From: Isotricha intestinalis
Lineage: Eukaryota > Ciliophora > Litostomatea > Vestibuliferida > Isotrichidae
Direction: 5' to 3'
DNA length: 28,945 nucleotides
Assembly: GCA_023807065.1 (NCBI GenBank)
Contig: JAJJLU010000040.1
Location: 1 to 28,945, forward strand
Part shown: one piece after another, positions 19,600 through 28,061 of the stretch
How the letters are laid out: every line of letters begins with the position of its first letter
How positions within the stretch are numbered: position 1 is the stretch's first letter
The notes under the pieces: generated by a model
Told to the model about the DNA's origin: nothing
Databases searched by the model: none
The model's input: only the letters and a program-made list of their open reading frames with translations
Position numbers and translations under genes: made by a program

Positions 19600-19888
19600 T
19601 TTTTTTATTATATATTCTTTGGAGTTATGAATATATTATATTTATTATTTTTTATTTTTTATTGATTTATATTTTAAATTTTTTATTTGTTTATTTACTA
19701 TAATTGAATATAACAACGACAAACTGTGTATATATAAAAAGATTGAGTAGAAATAATTGAAAGTAATAAATATAAATTTAGGTTTTGTGAAAAATTCTTA
19801 TAAACTTTTTTTTCAAGTTTTGTGTCAATTGTTGTTAAAAAATGAAGATTTTAAAAATAATAATATAATTTCCAAAAAAATAACTAAA
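19600..19888. promoter_or_regulatory. Short divergent promoter region
   Basis: Only 289 bases separate the ATG of the EF-hand gene (minus) from the ATG of the MGCSCC gene (plus), so both promoters must lie here or overlap. A TATA-like run TATATAAAAA at 19731-19740 lies about 150 bases before the plus-strand ATG, next to the least A/T-rich bit (CAACGACAAACTGTG, about 19714-19728). The assignment is positional; no known factor site was recognised. Confidence 0.35.
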
Positions 19889-22379
19889 ATGGGTTGTTCT
19901 TGTTGTGCAGATAAAACACCTAAATATCAGCAAATTTATGATTCTTTTAGTCAATTATGTAAATAAACCATCATTAAATATTTTAGATAAATCAAAAAAT
20001 TTTAAATTTACTATAGGAAATTATAATGAAAATTTAGATTTAATTAAAAAAGAAGGAAAAAGTTATTTTCCAATATTAGAAAAAAAACAAGATATAAGAA
20101 TAAAATTTATAAATGAAATAAAAAAAAAAAATGAAAAATATAATGAAAAAGAAGATATTTATTCAAATCATTCTTGTTATAATTGCTTAATTTTAACAAT
20201 AAACTTAAAACAATTTTTAATTGAAAATACTTCAGGAATAAAAAATAATGATTTACAACAAAATTTAATAAATATTTCAGTTTTAACATTTAATTATCCT
20301 TATAAAAATAAATCAAATTTAAAAGTTGTAATTTATTATTTCGCTAATTTATTTTTTATCCTTTTTAAAGAAATGAAAGACGTTAATCATTATTTATCAA
20401 TTGAAAATGAATATTTAAATAAAATAAAAAGTATAGTAGATGAGACATCAGTTTTTTTAGAAAGAGAATTTTATCCTTTTTTAAAAATAAATATCTTTGT
20501 TTTAGGTGAATTATTTAAAAAAGATTTCAATGAAAAAAAAAATATTATTTCAAAGAAAGAGAATCAAGATATAATAATAGAATATTTCATTAAACTCTTT
20601 ATAGAGATTTCTCCATTAATTATTGAAAATTATTTAAATATTAAAAAAGCAAGTTATGATTTATCCTTAGGAACAAAATCTTCTATAATTTCTAATATAA
20701 CTTTAGTTGATAATAATGTTTTAAATAATGAACAATATCAAGATTTTGAAAAATTAATTGAATATCTCTATGACTTTTTAACAAATATTGTAACTGATCT
20801 TTCAAAAGGAAAAGAAATTTATAATACTATGGATCTTTATTTTAAAAAAGATATAACAGATAATTTAGATTTCAATAAATATGTTGAAGAAATTTTAATA
20901 TATTTATATAAACATATCATAAAACAAAATCAAAAATCCAAAATTCTTATTTTTTCTTTAATTGAATTTATTTGTGTTAAAGTTTTAGAAGATTTAAAAT
21001 TATATAAAGATTATTATTTTGAAATTTTAATCTACTATTTTAATTTAATTATTGATGATGATTTAAAAGAAAAAACTATGAAATTATTTGCTCAAATATT
21101 TATAGAAGAAATAAAGTTAGATAATTATAATGATTCTTTTTTTTTAAAATTTAATGTAAATCCAAGAAATACTAACAAAAAAAAATTTGAATATATGATT
21201 CCTTTTCTAAGTTATATTTCAGAGATTTATATAAATTTAGATGAAAATATGAAAATAAAAGTTTTAAAAAAACTAACCGAAAGTTTAGATAAATATACTG
21301 ATGAAAATTTATTTAATTATGTGAAAAAAGAATCAAATACTCTAACAATTTTTCATAATAATGATTATATTATTGTATTTTCAAATTTTAATATTTTTAA
21401 ATATAATGAAGAAGAAAATAGTTTGGATTTAATTCATCAATATTTTAAATTTTATATTACATTACTTTTATTTATAAACTCAAATTTTAATTTATCAGAA
21501 AATGAAATAAATCTTCAAGAAAGAAAAATAGTATTTGAAAATATAATTTCAAAAATTTATAAATTAGAATTTCTATCAACAAATTCAAATGAATTTATTC
21601 CTTATATATCATCATTAATAAACATTTTAATTTATTATATTAAAGTTTATTGTATATCTTATGTTAATTCTTCTTATATTATTTATAAACTTCTTTCAAA
21701 ACATTATAAAACTTTTTTAAATGAAAAATTAGAAAATTACTCTTATATTCCTTATCTTTTATATTATTCTACAATATTTATTTTTATTAATCTAATAAAA
21801 ATTTATAAATTACAAATTTCTTTTATTATTATTCATAATGACATAATTGAAAATATAAATAAATTAAATAACAATTATTCAAATTTATTAAATCAAATAG
21901 ATATAAATGACTTAATAACAAATGACTTTAATATAGAAATGTCAGAAAAATTTGAAAATGATTTAAAAACTAATTTTAATGTGTTTGAAAATTTTGATTT
22001 AGATCAAAATTCATTTAATAGAATTATAGATATAATGTATAGTAAAATTTTTGGAAATTCTTCAGAATTGTTTTCTTTTATGGAACCTCAAATTAAAAAT
22101 TTAGAAAAAAATTTAGATGGAATTTCTATTAATAATCAAACTGAGGTAATTAGTGAAGGAAAAAATTTAGGAGATTCATTTTTTAATAATTTAAATCTTA
22201 ATAATGATATTTCAAATGAATTAAAAGCAAATAAAAATTTAAATAATAGTGAAAATAATATTAATACAAGTTTAAATAATTTAATATCTTTAAATCCTCG
22301 TAATATTATTTTTACTATTAATGATTATAATTTAAATAATAATTCTAATTTAGATTCAGAAGGGGATATAAAATATTAA
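19889..22379 (+). CDS. Lipid-anchored helical protein (MGCSCC N-terminus), spliced; possibly EFR3-like
   Basis: Modelled as 19889-19958 joined to 19987-22379, 820 aa. The ATG at 19889 opens MGCSCCADKTPKYQQIYDSF, then hits a stop (TAA 19964-19966) in frame; the long downstream frame has no ATG near its start. Removing a 28-base intron with GTAAAT...TTTTAG ends joins the frames exactly. Gly2 and Cys3, 5 and 6 predict N-myristoylation and palmitoylation, hence membrane attachment. The body is almost entirely Leu/Ile-rich helices, like HEAT/ARM solenoids, with an Asn-rich disordered tail after about residue 700. A Cys cluster followed by a PxY-basic helix and then helical repeats recalls EFR3, the palmitoylated plasma-membrane anchor of the PI4-kinase complex, but this is a weak architectural resemblance. 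Stop is TAA. Confidence 0.7.
19959..19986 (+). other. Predicted 28-nt spliceosomal intron
   Basis: The sequence starts GTAAATAAACC and ends ATATTTTAG, with canonical GT and AG ends. It is 28 bases long, not a multiple of three, and contains in-frame stops. Its removal restores a single reading frame between the MGCSCC exon and the 797-codon downstream exon, creating a Tyr codon at the junction. Introns of 20-35 bases are known from ciliates such as Paramecium. A 37-base alternative starting at GTCAAT (19950) gives the same frame but has a poorer 5' site. Confidence 0.75.
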
Positions 22380-23140
22380 AAAAAGTGTTTTTGTAATTTA
22401 TAAAAATAATATTTTTTAATTTGTTAAAAATAAAAAATTAAAAAAGAAAATTATTTAAAAGTTATAAAGAATAAATATTAAATTTACAAAAATTAAATAA
22501 ATGATTGCAATTTGAAATTTAAAAAACCAAAAAAAAGATGAAAAATATCATCAATAAACAATGGTTATTTATTGTTTATAAGTTTATATTTAGAAAATAA
22601 GTGAAAGAGCAAAAAAGGGTTTCATGAAAACAGGATGTCTTTTTTGTGAAAATATTATTATCAAATTTCAAAAAATTCAATAAAAAAAATATTTAAATCT
22701 AACAAACTCAACATTTTATTAAAAGAAAAAACTGTATAATTAAAGTCAAATTAATAAAATATAATAATAATTATATATAATATTGGAAATTTATGACAAT
22801 ATTTTATATTGAATTAATAGAAAAAAGTAATTAAATTGAAATTAGATATTAACTCCAATTTTAATATTTGAAATATATTTAAAAAAATTAAAAAAGAAAT
22901 AAAATACTATTTTTCATTTTTTTTTATTTCTTTCTCCAAGGAAAAAAACCTTTAGAAAAATTAATAATTTTTTGTAGGTTAAAAAAAGAATTGCATCTTA
23001 ATTTAAAGGAATACAAATTAAAAAAAGAAAGAAAATTAGGAAGTATAGATTTAATAAATTTTTTTTTAAATTTCGAAGAAATAATATGTGATTTTTTTAA
23101 ATATTTATTTTTTACATTAATTTTTAACAAAAAAGAAAAA
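22380..23140. other. Intergenic spacer before the DUF218 gene
   Basis: About 760 A-rich bases between two plus-strand genes. A 9-bp inverted repeat lies at 22554-22562/22571-22579 (ATAAACAAT/ATTGTTTAT). Positions 22590-22650 are less A/T-rich and include a short ATG-led frame encoding a Cys-x2-Cys peptide. From 22991 to 23140 the frame is open into the DUF218 gene but has no ATG; it begins at TTG and is treated as leader. Confidence 0.4.
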
Positions 23141-23992
23141 ATGAAAATCTTAATTGTTTTTCTCTTTGTTTTTGATTTCATTAACACAATTAAATTTAAC
23201 ACATGGAATAAAACTAATATTCAAAATGAAGACATTAAAAGTTTAGAAGGATTATTATTATACAATTATATTTATGGAGATGAAAAGAAATTGAATGAAA
23301 CTTTGTCATTAATCAAAGAATTAGATAAAAACAGATATGAACGTGATAAAAAAATAATGGATTTTTGGTATTATGTTGATAATAAAATGATAATTTATGA
23401 AAACATAGCACCAGATGATTTACCAAAGAATGATCATGCTTTTGTAGTTTTAGGACATAAGTTAAAAGATGATGGATCATTAAGTGATGAAGGAAAAGGA
23501 AGATGTGATGTTGCATATGAAAGTGCACTTAAATATCCAAATTCTATGATTTATGTGACTGGAGGAGGAACTTGTAAATATAATAAAACACTTACTGAAG
23601 GAGGTCAAATGTATGATTATTTAGTTAATATTAAAGGATTAGATCCTAAAAGAATTATTAAGGAAGTTAGTGCTATGGATACTGTTGAAAATGCAAAAAA
23701 TACTTATAAAAAGTTAATTGAAGGAAATATTAAATCAATCACTGTTATTACAAGTGAATATCATGTGAGAAGAGGTACTCTTTTATTTTATGGAGAATCT
23801 CTTATTTATAATGAAAAAAACTTAACAAAACCAATAACAATTATTAAAAATGCTGGTTATCATACTGGAAATAGTCCTGAAAGTAAGTTAATGGAAGGAT
23901 ATAGTCTTGCTTTATTGATGGAAGTTAAAATTGGTTTAGCAATAAAAGAAATAATCAAAGATATCTTTTCCTTTTTCTTTGGAAATAATTAA
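23141..23992 (+). CDS. Secreted/ER-targeted DUF218 (YdcF/SanA/ElyC-like) protein
   Basis: A 283-aa protein starting at the first in-frame ATG, which has a strong A-rich context (AAAAAGAAAAAATG). Residues 1-17, MKILIVFLFVFDFINTI, look like a signal peptide or N-terminal anchor. Residues about 88-225 are a DUF218 domain: AFVVLGHKLKDDGSLSDEG (strand and glycine loop), MIYVTGGGT, LTEGGQMYDYL (the [ST]E-x-x-x-M helix), SAMDTVENA (matching S-x-x-T-x-x-N) and VITSEYHVRRG (TS-x-x-H-x-x-R). DUF218 proteins are common in bacteria (E. coli YdcF binds S-adenosylmethionine; SanA and ElyC affect envelope integrity) and uncommon in eukaryotes, so acquisition from gut bacteria is plausible. Its base composition and codon use look adapted to the host. 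Biochemical function is unknown. Stop is TAA; the next gene is convergent. Confidence 0.85.
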   Translation: MKILIVFLFVFDFINTIKFNTWNKTNIQNEDIKSLEGLLLYNYIYGDEKKLNETLSLIKELDKNRYERDKKIMDFWYYVDNKMIIYENIAPDDLPKNDHAFVVLGHKLKDDGSLSDEGKGRCDVAYESALKYPNSMIYVTGGGTCKYNKTLTEGGQMYDYLVNIKGLDPKRIIKEVSAMDTVENAKNTYKKLIEGNIKSITVITSEYHVRRGTLLFYGESLIYNEKNLTKPITIIKNAGYHTGNSPESKLMEGYSLALLMEVKIGLAIKEIIKDIFSFFFGNN

Positions 23993-24434
23993 AAATTCTT
24001 TTAATTATATTTTCTAATATTTTTTTTTTTGTTTTTATATAAATGATTGTATTTTTATTCGATTTTCAGTTTTCAATCAAATTGAAAATTTTGAATAATT
24101 TTTATTTGATTTTATATTTTCAAAATTTGTATAGATTTCAAACATTAAATATTAACTTTTATTTTGTATTTTAATTATCATTCTCAACATTCATATAGTA
24201 CACTTTAAATTTTAAAACAGGAAATTATTTACTTTAATGTATTTTCAAAACTTTATTTTCATTATTATTCTTAAATTTAAGATTATTAAGATTAATTGTG
24301 AAATGAAAAATACTCAAAAATGCTTTTTAATTTATTTTTAATCTTCTTTTTATATTTACTTTTATAAATATATTAAAAAAAATATATTCTTTTTGATAAA
24401 GAATTGTAATAAAAGAAAAATAAAAAAAAAGAAA
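23993..24434. other. Convergent intergenic spacer with 3' hairpins
   Basis: 442 bases between the stops of the DUF218 gene (plus) and the AGC kinase gene (minus). It has no ORF. An 8-bp hairpin with a 3-base loop (TTTTCAAT 24070-24077, ATTGAAAA 24081-24088) lies about 80 bases past the DUF218 stop. A 7-bp hairpin (24386-24392/24398-24404) lies about 30 bases past the kinase stop. Both could be 3' processing elements or chance. Confidence 0.4.
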
Positions 24435-25670
24435 TCATTCACAATTATTTTTTTTTTGAAAAGCAAAATCTTGATATACATTAAATTCATTCATTTCTAA
24501 TTGAACAATATTAGAAGCATTTTTTTTTTCTTTAATTTCAAAACTTTCAATAACATCAGGAACTTCGTCAGTGAACATAGGATCAAAGTTTCCAACATCT
24601 CCTTGATTATTAAAAAAAGGTTTAAAAGGTGGTTCAATATTTTTTTTATAAACATCATCCCAATTAACATCATTAAAATAAGGATGATTTTGTATTTCTT
24701 TAACATCAAAATTATATCCTAATCTTTTTTCAGGTTTAATAACTAATAATTTTTTAATAAAATCAAAAGTAATATCATTAATTCTTTTATGATGATAAAT
24801 TTCTCTGTTGTAAATTTGAAAATTTAAATTTTTATTCTTTTCTTTAAAAGGAGGAAACCCAGCTAACATTTCATACATTACAGAACCAAGTGAAAACCAA
24901 TCAACAACTTTTTCATAACCTTTTCCTTTTAAAATTTCAGGAGCTAAATAATCTTTTGTTCCACATAAAGTATATGCTTTAATATAATAATTTAATTCTT
25001 GAGTTGATGTACCTGAAATTGAAACAGTTCTTTCAAAATTTAAAATTTTACTCAAACCAAAATCAATTAATTTTATATGACCATCTTTATCTAATAATAT
25101 ATTTTCCGGCTTTAAATCTCTATAAATTATATGATGACTATGTAGAAATCCTAATGCTAATACTAATTCACATACGTAAAATTTAGTTTGTTTTTCTGAA
25201 AAATAACCTTTCTTTTGAAGTAGATAAAAAATTTCTCCTCCTATCATAAAATCTGTTAACATATATAAATTATTTTTTGTTTCAAAAGCAAATTCTAAAC
25301 TTATAATAAAAGGATGATTTATTTTTTCTAAAATTTCTCTTTCCATTTTTGTGTGGTTTATTTGTTTTTCTTTTTTTAAAAATTCTTTGTTTAAAATCTT
25401 CATCGCATAATATTTATTTTTTAATTTGTCTTTTACTAATAATACTTTTCCGAAAGAACCTTTTCCTAAAGTTTTAATTATTATAAAATCTTTAAGAGTA
25501 TAAACGTGATTTTTTTCAATTGGTTCTTCATCTTTTTCAAAATCTATTAATATAGCTTCTTTATCTTTTAAGGAATTTCTATCGTTAGAATAATCTCTTG
25601 GTAAAATAGCATAAAAAATATTCTTTAAAAAAAAACAAATTTTATAACATATATACCTTATATTTTCCAT
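24435..25670 (-). CDS. AGC-family serine/threonine kinase (AKT/S6K/SGK-like)
   Basis: A 411-aa kinase. The catalytic domain covers about residues 62-320: GKGSFG loop 69-74, ATP lysine K91 in YYAMKI, catalytic D185 in YRDLKPEN, DFG D203, and the activation segment ending YTLCGTKDYLAPE, which keeps the threonine that PDK1 would phosphorylate. The activation segment carries an insert of about 15 residues rich in Ser/Thr/Tyr. The AGC C-tail is present (PPFKPFF, NFDPMFTDEVPD) and ends with YQDFAF, where the hydrophobic-motif phosphosite (F-x-x-F-S/T-F/Y) is Ala. There is no PH, C2 or cyclic-nucleotide domain; the N-terminus has a hydrophobic Cys-containing stretch (ICYKICFFLKNIFYAIL) that might bind membrane. 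This points to growth or nutrient signalling, upstream partners unknown. Stop is TGA. The YY1-like gene lies 636 bases upstream on the same strand. Confidence 0.9.
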   Translation of the reverse strand: MENIRYICYKICFFLKNIFYAILPRDYSNDRNSLKDKEAILIDFEKDEEPIEKNHVYTLKDFIIIKTLGKGSFGKVLLVKDKLKNKYYAMKILNKEFLKKEKQINHTKMEREILEKINHPFIISLEFAFETKNNLYMLTDFMIGGEIFYLLQKKGYFSEKQTKFYVCELVLALGFLHSHHIIYRDLKPENILLDKDGHIKLIDFGLSKILNFERTVSISGTSTQELNYYIKAYTLCGTKDYLAPEILKGKGYEKVVDWFSLGSVMYEMLAGFPPFKEKNKNLNFQIYNREIYHHKRINDITFDFIKKLLVIKPEKRLGYNFDVKEIQNHPYFNDVNWDDVYKKNIEPPFKPFFNNQGDVGNFDPMFTDEVPDVIESFEIKEKKNASNIVQLEMNEFNVYQDFAFQKKNNCE

Positions 25671-26306
25671 TTAACATAAATTTTTATATTTTAATTAAAA
25701 AACTTCATCATATAATTTTGATTAAAAATAAAAAGATTTAATGGAGAGAAAAAAATAAAAAAGATAATACTTTTGAAAACAATCATATGAAAAAAAGAAT
25801 AAAAGAGAGAAATAATAAAAAATTGAAAATCAATTAGATCATCAATATCTTTATAATTTATTTATATATTTTTTTTAGAATAAAAAAGATAATAATGATT
25901 TTTCTTTAATTTTAAAATATACAGGAAACCATAAATCAATTTAATTTTGAAAAGAGTACAATAATTCTCATCTTGTTTAATTTGATAAAGTTGAAATTTA
26001 TATTATTCTATTGTTATAAATAATATATAAAATCTTAATCATCTATGAAAATGATAAAAAATATTATATTTAGTAATGAAAATTTAAAAGTGAAAACTTA
26101 AAAAATATATTATTAATTCTTTCAAAAAATATAAATATAAATGGTTGATATGAGAAAGAACTACTAAAAAATTATTCATTTCTACATTTTTTAAATATTA
26201 AAAAAATCAATTAAAAGTGATTATATTTATTTATTAAATTTACTATTATTATTTATCAAAAATCACTTTTTTTCTTCTAATGTAATAATTAAAAAAATAA
26301 TAATTC
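25671..26306. other. Intergenic spacer between AGC kinase and YY1-like gene
   Basis: 636 A/T-rich bases between two minus-strand genes. A 10-bp perfect inverted repeat lies near the YY1-like stop (26213-26222/26261-26270). A slightly GC-richer patch at 25920-25995 carries an ATG-less open stretch of about 36 codons on the plus strand. No gene is supported. Confidence 0.4.
26213..26270. repeat. 10-bp inverted repeat downstream of the YY1-like gene
   Basis: AAAAGTGATT (26213-26222) and its exact complement AATCACTTTT (26261-26270) flank 38 bases and lie 36-94 bases beyond the YY1-like stop codon. It may form a 3' UTR stem. Its arms contain two G-C pairs; chance is not excluded. Confidence 0.4.
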
Positions 26307-27224
26307 TTATATATTACTATTTCCATTATTTTGTACAACAGTAGTAAAACTAGTAAAATTTTTTTCCTTTTCCTTTTCTTTTTCTTTTTGAATTTCTTTA
26401 TGTGTTTTTTCATGAGCAGTTAAATTAGAACTTTGTGTAAATCTCTTATTACATCCTTCATAACCGCAAATATAAGGTTTTTCTCCAGTATGAGTTCTAA
26501 AATGTGTTTTAAGATTAAAATCTAAAGAAAACTTTTTTCCACAAATATCACATTTAAAAGGTTTTTCTCCAGTATGAACTAATTGATGTCTTTTTAATTT
26601 AGAATTATCTAAAAATTTTTTTCCACAATTAGGACAAGTGTATTGTCTTTCTCCATGAATTTGTTGATGTTTTCTAAACGAAGAAGCATCATAAAATATT
26701 TTACCACAATTTTCAACAATACATGTATATTTTTTTTGAGTTTCTTTATAAGGTTTTAAATGTTTTGAAAAATTAGGAAATAAAATATTTGAATTGTTTT
26801 CTTCTCCTCCTTCAACTAATACCCATTTTTTTAACCATATTTCTTTTGTAAATTCAAATACATTAGGATATAAAATCCATCTTTGTTCCCAATGAGTTTT
26901 TTTACGTAAAAAATTGTCTGAATTATTTGTATTGTTTTTATTTTCATTTTGTTTGTTTTCATTATATGGAATGTTTACTTTTGTGTTTTGTAAATTGTCG
27001 TTTTTTTTTTTTTTCAATGATGAAGATAATGATATTTTTTTACGAGCGTTTATTGGTTGAGATATATTATTTGTTGTTGGAGGTTTTTTTTTCTTAGGCT
27101 TTTGTTCTGTTTTTGGAGGAGGAGAATTCTGAGATGATGATTTTTTAGAAGAAAGTTCTATAATATTAGATTGAGGGTCATTGTCCATATCACTTAAGTC
27201 TATTTTAATTTTAAGATCGTCCAT
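26307..27224 (-). CDS. YY1: YY1-like C2H2 zinc-finger transcription factor
   Basis: A 305-aa protein with four consecutive C2H2 fingers at residues 168-275: finger 1 C168/C173/H186/H190, finger 2 C197/C200/H213/H217, finger 3 C225/C228/H241/H245, finger 4 C253/C258/H271/H275. The sequence tracks the fingers of animal YY1 closely: KLKRHQLVHTGEKPF, FSLDFNLKTHFRTHTGEKPY and GCNKRFTQSSNL correspond to the YY1 segments in the same order, and finger 1 keeps the longer C-x4-C spacing. YY1 binds DNA around a CCAT core and recruits activators or Polycomb complexes; the DNA-contact helices look conserved, so similar binding is likely. The N-terminal 100 residues are Ser/Lys/Asn-rich with a basic, nuclear-localisation-like PKKKKPP stretch, then a Trp-rich block at about 111-135. 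The C-terminal tail is a Lys/Glu helix. Stop is TAA. Confidence 0.88.
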   Translation of the reverse strand: MDDLKIKIDLSDMDNDPQSNIIELSSKKSSSQNSPPPKTEQKPKKKKPPTTNNISQPINARKKISLSSSLKKKKNDNLQNTKVNIPYNENKQNENKNNTNNSDNFLRKKTHWEQRWILYPNVFEFTKEIWLKKWVLVEGGEENNSNILFPNFSKHLKPYKETQKKYTCIVENCGKIFYDASSFRKHQQIHGERQYTCPNCGKKFLDNSKLKRHQLVHTGEKPFKCDICGKKFSLDFNLKTHFRTHTGEKPYICGYEGCNKRFTQSSNLTAHEKTHKEIQKEKEKEKEKNFTSFTTVVQNNGNSNI

Positions 27225-28061
27225 TTTTTTAAATTTATTCTTTTTGTTTAGTAAAATATTTTTTAAAGAGTTTAATTTATATTTTAATATTATATTATAA
27301 AAATTAATAATTTAAACAATTATGAAATGGATTTGTAGGAATTTTTAATCATCTTGAATCAAATTTTTTTTCTGATTTATCCTTAATCTTTTTAAATTTT
27401 TTTAAAATCAATTGTTTGAATATATATTTTTTAAAAATTAGAAATTGATATTTTGGATAAATTATAATTTATAATAATCATCATCAAATTGAAAATAAAC
27501 AAGTATTTAACTCATCAAAAGTTTTTGAATCTTATTTCCAAAAATATTTTAGCTCTAATAGCTCGTATTTGAATTATTCATTCAAAGTATATGAAAATGA
27601 AAATAAAGAAATATTTTAAGACAATATTAAAAACATTATTGTTGGAGAAAAATTTTTTAAAATATAAATAAAAATTTCTTTATTTATTTTTGTTTTATTT
27701 TAAAATAACAATATTTTATTTAATTTAAATATTTTTTTCATTATTATTTTGGTAATTATATTCTCATTTCCACTTTTTTTTTTCTATACTATTATTTTTA
27801 ATTAGACACATTTTTTATTATGGTAATCTTTTTTTTTTATTCTTTTTTTACTCGCATTAAATATATTTTTCTATTATAATTGTAAGTTTTCATTATTATT
27901 CTAAATCAATAATGATTCATATCATATTATGATTATTAAAATATTTTTCATTAATTATTAATATGCTTTTAACTTTTTATTTTCTTTTTTATTTATTTAT
28001 TTAGGTTTTTAATGATCTAATGTTATATTATTTTATTAAAATAATATATAAAATAAAACAA
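27225..28061. other. Divergent intergenic region before the right-end gene
   Basis: About 840 A/T-rich bases between the YY1-like start (minus) and the last gene (plus). A plus-strand stretch at 27461-27619 is open for 52 codons with mixed amino-acid composition (Gln, His, Ser) but has no ATG. T-rich tracts dominate 27640-28000. A TTTATTTAG at 27996-28004 resembles a 3' splice site, after which the frame stays open into the last gene, but no matching upstream exon was found. Confidence 0.35.

Noticed and set aside
19905..19958. Start of the long gene at GTG 19905 or ATG 19938 in the downstream frame
   Set aside because: GTG is not expected as a eukaryotic start, and the spliced model gives a proper ATG in an A-rich context with a meaningful acylation motif.
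19757..19966. 69-codon frame beginning at TTG, as a separate small gene
   Set aside because: It has no ATG before 19889; from there it is the first exon (MGCSCC...) of the spliced long gene.
19950..19986. Alternative 37-nt intron beginning GTCAAT
   Set aside because: It restores the same frame, but its 5' site is poorer than GTAAAT and it would be longer; kept only as an alternative.
22991..23140. 50-residue N-terminal extension of the DUF218 protein
   Set aside because: It begins at TTG and has no ATG; starting at 23141 gives a clean signal peptide and an A-rich start context.
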